From Candidatus Baltobacteraceae bacterium (GTDB lineage Bacteria > Vulcanimicrobiota > Vulcanimicrobiia > Vulcanimicrobiales > Vulcanimicrobiaceae), in contig DASXGW010000004.1 in the NCBI GenBank assembly GCA_036488875.1, forward strand, positions 372,001 through 436,000: a stretch of 64,000 bases of DNA, given 5' to 3'. The translations under genes and the position numbers were made by a program. Below are positions 17,787-26,463 of this stretch, piece by piece (the stretch's first letter is position 1; each line of letters starts with the position of its first letter). Under the pieces are notes generated by a model that was not told where the DNA came from, did not search any database, and was given only the letters and a program-made list of their open reading frames with translations.

Positions 17787-18347
17787 TTACTGGTCGACGC
17801 GTTTGGCGTGCGCCGGCGCCGGGATCGTCACGGATGGGTCGTCGTAACGCCCGTACGTGACGGTCTTTCCGGCGTTGGCGCAGGTCAGCGGCCGATACGT
17901 GGCCTTATCGTACGTGCACGAGAGGGTATCGCTCTCGCTGCGTCCGAGCGCGTCGTGCATGACGAAGGTGCCGTCGCCGGCGGAAACGATCCGCACGTCG
18001 AAGACGCCTTCTTCAAAACCCGTGACGAGATGGTCGTCCCAGGTCTGCACGTCCCACGCGCCGTGCTTGTTGCCGTAAACGTCGCGGCCGATGATAATCG
18101 TATCGTCGTCGCCGCTGGGATCGCCGTGCGTGACTTGCCGGAAACGATTCGGTGCGACGACCGTCCATTCGAGCGACGCGCCTAACGGCGCGACCGGCAT
18201 CGGTTTAATCTTCACGTCGACGACGAACGATTTCGCCGAGCGAAGTGCCGCTCGCACGTTGCTCTGAAGCGTTGCGGTATCCGCAGCCGATGCGGGAAGC
18301 GCGAGAATCGCGACGGCCAAAAACGCCACGGTCACAAACGTACGCAT
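17787..18347 (-). CDS. Secreted LolA-like protein, unknown function
   Basis: 186 aa with a clear Sec signal peptide (cut near ASA/AD, residues 1-22). The mature part has the alternating pattern 'FVVDVKIKP ... WTVVAPNRFRQV ... TIIIGRDVYG ... WDVQTWDD', recalling the half-barrel of LolA/LppX-type periplasmic proteins, plus two cysteines (LSCTYD, LTCANAG) that could form a disulfide. The LolA resemblance is a pattern-level impression only. It is convergent with the sortilin-like gene, the two stops directly adjoining. Confidence 0.75.
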   Translation of the reverse strand: MRTFVTVAFLAVAILALPASAADTATLQSNVRAALRSAKSFVVDVKIKPMPVAPLGASLEWTVVAPNRFRQVTHGDPSGDDDTIIIGRDVYGNKHGAWDVQTWDDHLVTGFEEGVFDVRIVSAGDGTFVMHDALGRSESDTLSCTYDKATYRPLTCANAGKTVTYGRYDDPSVTIPAPAHAKRVDQ

Positions 18348-18350
18348 GGT

Positions 18351-18363
18351 TGGTATTGTACCA
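18351..18363. promoter_or_regulatory. Short palindrome TGGTA-ttg-TACCA in divergent promoter region
   Basis: A 5-bp inverted repeat with a 3-bp spacer lies 4 bp upstream of the LolA-like gene's start, within the 73-bp region shared with the divergent secreted-protein gene. It could be an operator or chance. No other element is obvious here. Confidence 0.25.
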
Positions 18364-18420
18364 TTAAAAATCCGTTACCGCTCGTTTCGGCAAGCAAGGG
18401 TGCAGGGTACTCAGAATCAT

Positions 18421-18804
18421 ATGAAACTCATCACACGAACGTTCATAACAGCTGCGGCATTCGCGGCGACGATTGGTATGGGCTTTACCGGCGGTCCTGC
18501 GTCCGCGCAGGGATATCCGTACGGCGAAGGTCCGCAATACGTCCCGCCGTACACGACGTGGCAGCCGGATTGGGACCAGAACCGTTATGACAAACATCAC
18601 GTGATGCTCGGCATCGTTACGGGATTTTCTCCTTATCGACTCACCATCCAACGCCGTAACGGCGCCGTTCAAACGGTCGACCTCAAGAACGGCACGACGA
18701 TCTTTCCTAACGGCGCGACGCCGCAGCAGGGCGAGCGCGTAGCGCTCCTCGGCTACTACAGCAACGGAACCTTCATCGCGAACCGCGTGGTTCTGCGAGG
18801 GTAA
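18421..18804 (+). CDS. Small secreted protein with DUF5666-like beta domain
   Basis: 127 aa from ATG 18421. An upstream in-frame extension to 18346 lies before the signal peptide and overlaps the divergent gene's start, so it was rejected. Signal peptide residues 1-29 end at ASA. The mature N-terminal part is rich in Tyr and Pro, followed by ~60 residues 'GIVTGFSPYRLTIQRRNG ... VDLKNGTTIFPNG ... GERVALLGYYSNGTF.ANRV', the pattern of small OB-like DUF5666 domains. It is probably periplasmic or extracellular. The role is unknown. Confidence 0.75.
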   Translation: MKLITRTFITAAAFAATIGMGFTGGPASAQGYPYGEGPQYVPPYTTWQPDWDQNRYDKHHVMLGIVTGFSPYRLTIQRRNGAVQTVDLKNGTTIFPNGATPQQGERVALLGYYSNGTFIANRVVLRG

Positions 18805-18835
18805 TCCGACCACCTAAACACCGTTAAGCGCAAGG

Positions 18836-18882
18836 GGGCGGGCGGTCGCCGGCTAACAAGATAGCCGATGCACTGCCCGCCC
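18836..18882 (+). other. Two-tier stem-loop directly before the next gene
   Basis: Outer arms GGGCGGGCGGT (18836-18846) and ACTGCCCGCCC (18872-18882) pair over 11 bp with one G-U wobble. Inner arms CGGCTA (18850-18855) and TAGCCG (18862-18867) pair perfectly around a 6-nt loop. There is no T-tract, so it is not a classical terminator. It ends 2 nt before the TTG start of the next gene and could govern its translation, or mark the end of the upstream transcript. Confidence 0.5.
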
Positions 18883-18884
18883 AG

Positions 18885-19538
18885 TTGACGTTACGGACGG
18901 CCCTGACCCCCCGACGCGCGTTCCTCGCTATTATCGGGGTTGCGTTGGCCGTGCTGGTGTGGCTCTCGATCGAATACCACGACGCAAACGCGGAAAGCGA
19001 CGCAAGGGCGTTCGTCGACCGGGTGCGTCCGGTGCTGATGGCCAGGTACGGTACCGTCGATCGCGCGCAATCGGCGGGTTTCTCCCAGATGACCTACCTG
19101 GGTTGGGACGGCACCGCCGTCTACTTCAATCACACGTTCGACGGCGTCGATCCGATGCACCCAAACTTCTTATGGTACGACCGTAACGGCCGGCTCGCCG
19201 GCGCGGATTACGAACTGCCGATTTCGCAGTTTCCGATGAATCCGCCGGGGCGCGATCTCTTCCCGGTGCGGCGCATGCGCTGGTCGGTCGTCTACGCGCA
19301 CGTGCACGTTGCGTACTTTCTCGACGGACAAACGGTGTTAACCCAAGCCGACGCGCAGCCGAGGTTCGCCGAAATCGATCCCGTGACGAGCGACGCGCTG
19401 CGCGGCGTCGGATTGCTGCCGGCCAACGCGGAGTTACAGTGGTTTTCGTTTCATCCGCGCTGCTGGGACCTGTCGCTCTGGCTCGTTCCCAACCCGTTCG
19501 GCGCGTCGGCGAACTTCAACCCGTACGTGTATTTTTAG
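18885..19538 (+). CDS. Membrane-anchored protein of unknown function
   Basis: 217 aa from a TTG start at 18885. One N-terminal membrane anchor (FLAIIGVALAVLVWLSI, residues ~14-30) is followed by an extracytoplasmic domain rich in aromatic residues (VYFNHTFDGVDPMHPN, NPFGASANFNPYVYF). No family is recognised. There is no visible ribosome binding site, and a strong hairpin sits immediately upstream. The true start could differ, but the anchor segment argues that it is close to this position. Confidence 0.65.
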   Translation: MTLRTALTPRRAFLAIIGVALAVLVWLSIEYHDANAESDARAFVDRVRPVLMARYGTVDRAQSAGFSQMTYLGWDGTAVYFNHTFDGVDPMHPNFLWYDRNGRLAGADYELPISQFPMNPPGRDLFPVRRMRWSVVYAHVHVAYFLDGQTVLTQADAQPRFAEIDPVTSDALRGVGLLPANAELQWFSFHPRCWDLSLWLVPNPFGASANFNPYVYF

Positions 19539-19542
19539 CGCG

Positions 19543-19662
19543 CTAGTGCGAGTTGAACGCCCAGACGATCGCCAGCGCGATAACGGTAACGACGCCGAGT
19601 ACCAAAAAGAACCCCCTGCCCGGTGTCTTCTTTTTTTCTTCCGGCGGCAGTTGATCGAGCAT
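19543..19662 (-). CDS. 39-aa single-pass membrane microprotein
   Basis: Reads MLDQLPPEEKKKTPG, then a hydrophobic helix (FFLVLGVVTVIALAIVWAF), then NSH and TAG. The start codon overlaps the stop of the OmpA-type lipoprotein gene by one base (TAATG), a classical translational-coupling arrangement. The layout (short acidic/basic cytoplasmic head, one helix, almost no tail) resembles many bacterial membrane microproteins. It may associate with envelope complexes; the function is unknown. Confidence 0.6.
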   Translation of the reverse strand: MLDQLPPEEKKKTPGRGFFLVLGVVTVIALAIVWAFNSH

Positions 19663-21116
19663 TATTTCTGAATGGCTACCTCGACTCGGCGGTTGAGCGC
19701 GCGGCCCGCCTCGGTAGAGTTATCGGCGATCGGACGCGTCAGGCCGTACCCCTTCGCGGTCAGGTCGCCTGCGGAGACGCCGTGCTGCACGAGCCATGCC
19801 ACCACCGAGCGTGCGCGGGCCAAAGAAAGACCCATGTTATAATCCGCACCGCCTTGATTGTCGGTATGGCCGGCGATGATCCAACGCGATCCCGGACTGC
19901 TCCTCACGAGCTCCAGTATCCGATTGAGCGACGGCAGGCTGTCGGGACGAATCTTGGCCGACGCCGTGTCGAAATGAATGCCGTAGATCGCGACGCTGCC
20001 GTTTTCTTGAATCTGCTTTTTGAGATCGGCAACGGTTTCCTTATGACGCTTGAGCTGGAAATCGGCCGTGCCGAGTTTCCCGGCGGGCAGATCGAGAAGC
20101 TGCACGGCGCCGTCGTAACCGACGGCGTTCGCGCTGACGGAAACTAAACCGGCGGGCACGTTGCGCAGCGCGCAATGTCCCGATGCATCGGTGCGCGCCG
20201 TAACGCCGGCCGCCTCGACGTCGGCGCGTGCGATCGGCTTTTGATCGGCCGCGTCGATGACGTTGCACGAGATCGTTACCGCGTAGCGCCACGGTTTCGG
20301 ATTGACGAGGATACGCGCGAAATCGACCGCGTAACCGTCGGCCTTACCCGTGGTGGGATCGTCGAAAAGCAGATTGACCGTGCCCGATTTTACGATCGGC
20401 CAGTATTCCGGCAGCAGCTGCAAGGTGAGCAGCTTTCCGATCGGGCCGGTCTGATCGAGTTGATTGATGGTGTCTTCGAACGTGGGAATGCGCGTGCCGT
20501 TGAGCGTTACCTGGAAGCGCGAGTGCATTGGAACCGGTTGGAAATCGTCGACGAAGACTTGCAAAAAGATGCTGTGAACGTTCGCGGGCAGCGAGCCGAT
20601 TTGAAGCACGATCGGCACTGGCAAGTCGTCGGGACGTTTAGCGCAACCCGAGTAACCCTCGAGCGGAGACTTGGCAACGCCGTCGGGACCGACCGGAACG
20701 CCGCTGCCCAGCATGATGCGATCGGTTCCCGGTGCGGCGCCGGGACGCACCTGGCAGGGCCATGGATGCGCGGGTGTCGATTCGCCCGAGAACGGCGTGA
20801 AGTGCGGCGGCCAGCCGAATCCGAGATTATCGATCGAACCGGTACGGACGAGTAAAGCGGCTTCGCGACCGTTGACGGCGCGCTCCGACTGATCCGACCA
20901 CCCGGGCGGCAAACCCGGAGGCGGCGTCGGCATCGTCGGTTCCGGCGACGGCGACGCCGTCGGAGGCGCGGACTCGAGCGGCGATGCGGATTCGAGCGGT
21001 GATGCGGTGGGAGCGACAGTTGGAGCCGCCGAGGGGCTCTCGGCTGCTTGTTGCGATTTCGCGCACGCCGCGAAAAGTATCGCGCAGACCAAGGCGGCGA
21101 TCGTCCGTACGCGCAT
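19662..21116 (-). CDS. OmpA-family outer membrane lipoprotein
   Basis: 484 aa. The lipoprotein signal ends at LFAAC (C18). Residues ~20-70 are a Pro/Ser/Thr/Ala-rich spacer with a repeated SPLESA unit. The middle region is a unique beta-rich domain. Residues ~285-350 look like a carboxypeptidase-regulatory beta-sandwich (VIDAADQKPIARADVEA ... GHCALRNVPAG). The last ~115 residues are an OmpA peptidoglycan-binding domain (IHFDTASAKI, IAGHTDNQGG, LSLARARSVVAWL, NRRVEV). It probably tethers the outer membrane to the cell wall. The stop overlaps the microprotein start (TAATG). Confidence 0.92.
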   Translation of the reverse strand: MRVRTIAALVCAILFAACAKSQQAAESPSAAPTVAPTASPLESASPLESAPPTASPSPEPTMPTPPPGLPPGWSDQSERAVNGREAALLVRTGSIDNLGFGWPPHFTPFSGESTPAHPWPCQVRPGAAPGTDRIMLGSGVPVGPDGVAKSPLEGYSGCAKRPDDLPVPIVLQIGSLPANVHSIFLQVFVDDFQPVPMHSRFQVTLNGTRIPTFEDTINQLDQTGPIGKLLTLQLLPEYWPIVKSGTVNLLFDDPTTGKADGYAVDFARILVNPKPWRYAVTISCNVIDAADQKPIARADVEAAGVTARTDASGHCALRNVPAGLVSVSANAVGYDGAVQLLDLPAGKLGTADFQLKRHKETVADLKKQIQENGSVAIYGIHFDTASAKIRPDSLPSLNRILELVRSSPGSRWIIAGHTDNQGGADYNMGLSLARARSVVAWLVQHGVSAGDLTAKGYGLTRPIADNSTEAGRALNRRVEVAIQK

Positions 21117-21123
21117 GGATGGA

Positions 21124-21133
21124 AGTATTAGTG
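21124..21133 (-). promoter_or_regulatory. AGTATTAGTG element, possible extended -10
   Basis: On the minus strand this reads CACTAATACT and ends 8 bp before the OmpA-lipoprotein ATG. The identical 10-mer occurs in the leader of the first beta-helix gene (33123-33132). TAATAC(T) resembles a -10 hexamer. If it is one here, the transcript would be almost leaderless, which would agree with the absence of a Shine-Dalgarno sequence. Confidence 0.3.
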
Positions 21134-21215
21134 GGCGCAGGGCGGACGGCCTGGCGCTTAGGCTGTTGCGCGCGGTTAAAGAGGTCTGCCGTTCGCCGCT
21201 AGGTAAGCTCCGGAC

Positions 21216-23123
21216 ATGACCAGACGAGCAAGCGTTTTAGCGACGCTGCTTTTAGCGTTTTTAGGGCTGTCACTCTTACACGCCGCGCCCGGCGCCGCAA
21301 AAGCCCCGCATACGCCGTCGCCGTGCGGCGAACCGCTAATGGGCGCCTTTACCGAACCGCAACGGGTGGACGTGTGGAGTCTGCCCAAAGACGCCGGCGG
21401 CCGTAACGAGCTCGTGCTCGGCGTGCACAAAGAGCGCGATCGTTACTGCTATCGCTATAAGCTCGACGGCGTCTCACGCGCCGTCGCCCCGGTGATCGTC
21501 GTGCGGCGCGGCGAACGCTTCGATTTGCGCATCGCCAACGACATTTCATCGCAGAGCCGGGGGGAGTTCGTCGCATCGAACGTTTTGCCGGAATGCATGC
21601 CGATGGCGATGCCGCCGGCCAAGGTCGTCCATTACGCTGGTTACCTCAATCACGAAATCGACGACACGTGGATGCCCAAGCTCGCGGTCGATACGAACGT
21701 TCACCTGCACGGCTTTCAAGGTCCGGCGCTGCAAGAGAATATTTTTCTCTCGACCTTGAGCACGCCGATGCAGGCGTGCGAATACCACATCGACATTCCA
21801 CCGTCGCAGCCTCCGGGAACGTACTACTATCATCCGCACGTGCACGGGGGCGCGGGCGAACAGATCGCGGGCGGACTGGCCGGCGTCTGGATCGTCGAGC
21901 CCGATACGCCGCAAATCGCCCCGTCGGCCGATCATCTCGTGTATTTGGCGTACGACTGGCCGGCTAAAGTCGACTATCAATACATGCCTGACAACACCGC
22001 GCTGTATATCGCGGGCATGCTGCACGAGGCGGCGCTCAAAAACGTCAAGCCCGTTGCCTACGATCCGTTCCATCCGCCCGCGTGGCCGCTGGGCTTTCCG
22101 CTGAGCGCGGCCGGAGTCGCGATGGATCCCAACGCGTGCGACGGTATCAACACCGAAGCGGTGTTGAGTGTCGACGGTCACGCGGTTCCCGCGACGCTTA
22201 CGGTTCCGGGCGGACGAGATCAACTTTTGCGCATCGTTAACGGCACGTCGGATTCGCCGAAAGCGCTCAAGCTGCGCGACGAGAGCGGCAACACGGTGCC
22301 GATGCACGTCGTCGAGATCGACGCCAATCCGCTCAGCGGCGATGCCGCGCATCCGCTCGCGCGCTATCTCGCCGTCGACAAGCTGATGGTTTCGTCGGCG
22401 AATCGCAGCGATATTCTGCTCGACGTGCCGGCCGGACGTACCTACACGCTGTGGTCGACGCATTACTGCGAAGGATCGATGGCGTTCTTACAGCTCCCGC
22501 ATCCGCTGCTGCGCGTCACCGGAACGGCGGTAACGCAAGACGATCCGGCTCCCGCCGTCGCGTCGCAGCCGGTCAACGTTGCCGACACTCCGGCGGCCAA
22601 GCTCGTCGCGTACGCGCGCGCTCATCCGGCGCTGGTGCGCAAGCGCGCGATCACCTTTACCGAGTATCTCTTTCCCGCAACCGGCAAGAAGATCCCGATT
22701 CATTCCTCGTACTTCATCACCGATACGACGAATGCGAACTTTCACGAGCACGCCTTCTATCCGCAGTTTGCAAAAGGCCAAACGGTTCCCGCGCACGCCG
22801 ACATCACCGTCAAGCGCGGATCGGTCGAGGAGTGGTACGTATTCAATGCGACGATGGAGTCGCACACGTTCCACATCCATCAAATGTCCTTCGTGCAGCT
22901 CGACGGCGGCCCCGACGGTGCGCCGGTTACCATCGACGATATGTGGGATCCGGTCGGCACCCTGTTACCGAATCCCAAAGATCGGCAATATCCGCTCGTC
23001 AAGCCGAGCCTCGTGCGCGTGCTGATGGATTTTCGCAACGTGCCGCGCGGCACGTTCGTCTTCCACTGTCACATGCTCTTCCACGAAGACCGGGGCATGA
23101 TGGGCATCATTCGGGTAGAGTAA
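21216..23123 (+). CDS. Multicopper oxidase, secreted
   Basis: 635 aa with a signal peptide (cut near residue 28, PGAAKA). All four copper-binding clusters are present: NVHLHGF (163-165), YHPHVHG (205-210), HTFHIHQMSF (~550), and HCHMLFHEDRGM (617-628). The last gives the type-1 Cys618, two His ligands and axial Met628. The enzyme should oxidise phenolic or metal substrates with reduction of O2 to water in the periplasm or outside the cell. The laccase, bilirubin-oxidase or CueO type cannot be decided, since no Met-rich CueO insert is visible. Its last 17 bp overlap the convergent beta-helix gene. Confidence 0.93.
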   Translation: MTRRASVLATLLLAFLGLSLLHAAPGAAKAPHTPSPCGEPLMGAFTEPQRVDVWSLPKDAGGRNELVLGVHKERDRYCYRYKLDGVSRAVAPVIVVRRGERFDLRIANDISSQSRGEFVASNVLPECMPMAMPPAKVVHYAGYLNHEIDDTWMPKLAVDTNVHLHGFQGPALQENIFLSTLSTPMQACEYHIDIPPSQPPGTYYYHPHVHGGAGEQIAGGLAGVWIVEPDTPQIAPSADHLVYLAYDWPAKVDYQYMPDNTALYIAGMLHEAALKNVKPVAYDPFHPPAWPLGFPLSAAGVAMDPNACDGINTEAVLSVDGHAVPATLTVPGGRDQLLRIVNGTSDSPKALKLRDESGNTVPMHVVEIDANPLSGDAAHPLARYLAVDKLMVSSANRSDILLDVPAGRTYTLWSTHYCEGSMAFLQLPHPLLRVTGTAVTQDDPAPAVASQPVNVADTPAAKLVAYARAHPALVRKRAITFTEYLFPATGKKIPIHSSYFITDTTNANFHEHAFYPQFAKGQTVPAHADITVKRGSVEEWYVFNATMESHTFHIHQMSFVQLDGGPDGAPVTIDDMWDPVGTLLPNPKDRQYPLVKPSLVRVLMDFRNVPRGTFVFHCHMLFHEDRGMMGIIRVE

Positions 23124-26100
23124 TCCGTATCGGCGCAATATGCGGCAGCGGGATCGGCGTTTTGCCCGTATGGTGGGACGACGCCGGTTTCCGATGCCCG
23201 GGCCGGTGTGCGATAGCCGACACGATGCCCGCGAGTTCGTAAGCACCCGAGTCGCAAACGTTGCCGTGGCCGCGGGTGTACCCGCGCTGATCGGCAGTAA
23301 TCGAGACGCTTCCGCACATCGAGCCGGAGTACGGGATGTGGGCTTTTCCGGGACTCGTCGATTGATCGGCGTTCGTGTACGTCGAACCGCCGTTCTCGGC
23401 GAGCGGAAGCAGCTTCGGGTCGGCGGTCAGATCGTGCGACATCGTCGTGATTGCCGTACCCGCGACCGCCGTCTGGATGATGTTGTAATCGCCTGACGTG
23501 ATCGTTCCCGGATTGTCGATGTCGGGACCGGTCAAACCCGTTCCGCCGCCGACGACGCTCTGGGTTAGCGTGAACGAGCTGCTGTCGTTGTAGATGTTGC
23601 CGCCTTGTTTGGTCGCCGCGTTCTTGAAGAGCGTGACGTTCTCTAACGTGGCGCTGCTTGCCGATGTGCTTGCGATGCCGCCGCCCACCAGCGACGAGGT
23701 GTTGTTGCTGATCGTGCTGTTGGTCGCCGTGATTGAGGCGGAGGAGAACAGCCCGCCGCCGCCGGCTTCGGTCGCGCTCCCGAGCACCTTGTTGCCCGAG
23801 ATCGTGCTGTCCGTCAACGTGAAGGGGGCAGTGCTGAAAACTCCCCCGCCGCCGGTTGGTCCTGCGCCGCTTACCGTAATGCTGTTGCCGGACACCGTCG
23901 ACGCGTCCAAAGTAAGGCCGCCCGCGTTGCCGATACCGCCGCCGCCCAATGTAAAATTCGCTTTGGGGACCACGTTGCCGTTGACGCTCGACTCGAAGAC
24001 CACTTCAGCATTCGTCTCGATGAGGATTCCGCCGCCTGCCGAGGTTGCGCTGTTTCCCGAGATCGTGCTCTCGTAGATCGTCGCGCCGGCACTATCGATC
24101 ACCGCACCGCCCGCGCCGATCGTCGTACCGGTCGCGCTGTTCCCGGTCGCGACGAGGTGAAAGAGCGTACCTCCCGTGGTGCCGGTTAGTGCGAGCGCGC
24201 CGGCTTCACTCATTTTGCCGCTTGCGGAGTTGGACGTCATGGTTGCGAAAAACATCGTGGGGGCGCCCGTAGCGTAGACCGCTCCCCCGATCGCCGTACC
24301 GGCGGCGGTCGTGACGGAGTTCTTCGAGAACGTGTCGCGGGTCGATGCCAGCGATGCCGACGATGTGGCAACCACGACGGCGCCGCCGGCCGCGATCCCC
24401 GCCCCCGTCTTAACCGCCGCGGTATTTGACGTAAACGTGTTTCCGGTCGACGCGACCGTGGCGCTGCCGGCAACCACGAGCGCGCCGCCGAGCCCTTCCG
24501 TCCCGACGGAACCTTCGGCCGTTGCGCTATTGCTCGTGAACGTGCTGCCGCTGATCGTAGCGCCCGTACCGGCGACTACGGCGCCGCCCTCACCGGCAGA
24601 AGCGGTCGCACCAGCGGTACCGGTTCCCGTCGCGGCGTTCGAGGTGAACGCGCAGTTGGAGAGCGTCACGCTTGTCGCGAAGATCGCGCCCGCTGCGCCC
24701 GTTTGGGCACCCACCGCGGCGTTGCCGGAAAACGCGCTGCTCGTAAGCGTGACCGGGCCCCCGGCGTAGATCGCGCCGCCGAACCCGGTGGCGCTCGTGG
24801 TGCAGGGGCCCCCGGTTCCGGTCGCTTTGTTGCCCGTGAAGGTATCGCCGGTGCCCGTGAGAGTAACCGCCGACACGACGGCACCCCCGGCGCCGATCTG
24901 GTCGCCGGTTGCCGCGTTGGTATTGAACGCATCGCTGTCGAGCTCGGCAGAGTTTTGCGCGTAGATCGCGCCGCCGACCCCGGACGAGCATGACGCCGTA
25001 CCGCCGCCGGCGAGATTGCTGGTGAACGTGCTGTGCGTGATGCTGGGAAATAACGAGTCGAGATAAATCGCTCCGCCTTCTCCCAGCGAGCCCGCCGTCT
25101 TACCGCCGGCGACGTTGCCGGTGAAGGTGGTATCGGTGACCGTGACGCCGACACCCGCGTCGTAAATCGCGGCACCCAAGCCCTCGGCGTGGCTGGTGCA
25201 GCTGGTTGCGCCGCAACTGGTCGTCGGACAGCCGTTGGCAGCCGTGCATCCAGTGTTGGCGGAAAACGTATCGGCGGTGAACGTGGCCCCTCCAAGGCTG
25301 GTCGAATACACCGCGCCGCCTTCAGCCCCGGCGTTGCCGGTGTACGTGTCGTGCGTGGAGCTCAGGTTTCCCGTTGCGGTATTGTAGATTGCGCCTCCCT
25401 CGCCGACGATGCACAGCGCGGCATCGTTCGAGACCTTGTTGCCGGTAAACGTCGTGAGCGACATCGTCAGCGTGCCGCCGTTGAAGATTGCTCCCCCTTC
25501 TGCGGGTGTCGTAGAGCAATGCGGATGCAGTCCGAACATTTTCAGTGAATGCATGTTCACCGACACGCGCCGGAACGATGCGGTAGACGTATTGCTCCCG
25601 ATCGTGTCGCTCGCGAGGGTCAGGTTACCGATGTTAAAAATCGCGCCACCCGGCTGTCCCGGCGTTGCGGCCTTGCCCTTCGTGAGCGTGAGCCCCGAGA
25701 TCGTTACGTTGCCTTGAATCTTAAAGAGCTGATGCGTCCCGCCGCCGGAAAGAACAACGTCGGCTGCGCCGGGTCCCGCAATCGTCAGCGCTCCGCTGAT
25801 GAGGATCGGTGACGCGAGCGTGATCGTCGACGGTTTGGGGAGTGAAAACGTGATCGTGTCGCCGCTGCCGGCAGTTTGCACGGCGTAGCGCAGCGATCCG
25901 GTGCCGGTATCCGCGACGGTCGTTACGAGCGGACCGAGCTTGATCGCAACGTGATTGGCTTTACCTTTGGAGATCGGAACCTTCAGCGCGATGCCGCGGT
26001 CGAGTGCCGCGCCGGTTGCGTTGACGCCGCTGTAGGTCGTTACCGTAAAGGTGTCGGTGCCGGCCGGTGCGTGCGCGGCAAACGTGCACGTCGTACCGGT

Positions 26101-26454
26101 GCTTCCGGTCGTGCAGTCCGGCGAGGTGGCCGTCGTGTTGAAGACTTGCGCCTTCGCCGTGTCGATCGCGATCGAGACGGAGTGCGTCAGCGGCGAGATC
26201 GTCGCCGGATGCAGGCCGCTCCGCCGGCTCGTGCGCCGCGGAATCCGAATCTGCATCAAAACTCGGACGCTGCCCGCGCCGGAGCGATCCGGCGCCGCGC
26301 CGTCCCCGGCTCGGGGGGCCGAGAGCTCTGATGCGCCTCCCGGAACCGCCGGGAGCAGGCGACTGCTCGCGCTGCAGCCGGCAATCAGGGCGCCGGTAAG
26401 AGTAAAGGCGGCCACTCGGGCGGCCAGAGAGAGTCCGATCGCACGCTTCTTCAT
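23107..26454 (-). CDS. Choice-of-anchor-Q parallel beta-helix lipoprotein, copy 3 of 3
   Basis: 1115 aa. The lipoprotein signal ends in ALIAGC. An N-terminal Ig-like domain shared by all three copies (ATISPLTHSVSIAI ... CTFAAHAPAGTDTFTVTTYSG) follows. Next come ~750 residues of right-handed beta-helix coils ('GGAI', 'TFTGN', 'SSTFTSN' ladders) rich in Asn, Ser, Thr and Gly, and then a C-terminal segment (DPKLLPLAENGGS ... ADQRGYTRG ... CDSGAYE) typical of choice-of-anchor-Q proteins. Such proteins are surface adhesins or glycan-binding. It starts 9 bp after the stop of copy 2, so the copies are co-transcribed. Confidence 0.85.
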   Translation of the reverse strand: MKKRAIGLSLAARVAAFTLTGALIAGCSASSRLLPAVPGGASELSAPRAGDGAAPDRSGAGSVRVLMQIRIPRRTSRRSGLHPATISPLTHSVSIAIDTAKAQVFNTTATSPDCTTGSTGTTCTFAAHAPAGTDTFTVTTYSGVNATGAALDRGIALKVPISKGKANHVAIKLGPLVTTVADTGTGSLRYAVQTAGSGDTITFSLPKPSTITLASPILISGALTIAGPGAADVVLSGGGTHQLFKIQGNVTISGLTLTKGKAATPGQPGGAIFNIGNLTLASDTIGSNTSTASFRRVSVNMHSLKMFGLHPHCSTTPAEGGAIFNGGTLTMSLTTFTGNKVSNDAALCIVGEGGAIYNTATGNLSSTHDTYTGNAGAEGGAVYSTSLGGATFTADTFSANTGCTAANGCPTTSCGATSCTSHAEGLGAAIYDAGVGVTVTDTTFTGNVAGGKTAGSLGEGGAIYLDSLFPSITHSTFTSNLAGGGTASCSSGVGGAIYAQNSAELDSDAFNTNAATGDQIGAGGAVVSAVTLTGTGDTFTGNKATGTGGPCTTSATGFGGAIYAGGPVTLTSSAFSGNAAVGAQTGAAGAIFATSVTLSNCAFTSNAATGTGTAGATASAGEGGAVVAGTGATISGSTFTSNSATAEGSVGTEGLGGALVVAGSATVASTGNTFTSNTAAVKTGAGIAAGGAVVVATSSASLASTRDTFSKNSVTTAAGTAIGGAVYATGAPTMFFATMTSNSASGKMSEAGALALTGTTGGTLFHLVATGNSATGTTIGAGGAVIDSAGATIYESTISGNSATSAGGGILIETNAEVVFESSVNGNVVPKANFTLGGGGIGNAGGLTLDASTVSGNSITVSGAGPTGGGGVFSTAPFTLTDSTISGNKVLGSATEAGGGGLFSSASITATNSTISNNTSSLVGGGIASTSASSATLENVTLFKNAATKQGGNIYNDSSSFTLTQSVVGGGTGLTGPDIDNPGTITSGDYNIIQTAVAGTAITTMSHDLTADPKLLPLAENGGSTYTNADQSTSPGKAHIPYSGSMCGSVSITADQRGYTRGHGNVCDSGAYELAGIVSAIAHRPGHRKPASSHHTGKTPIPLPHIAPIRITLPE

Positions 26455-26463
26455 GCGTCCACT

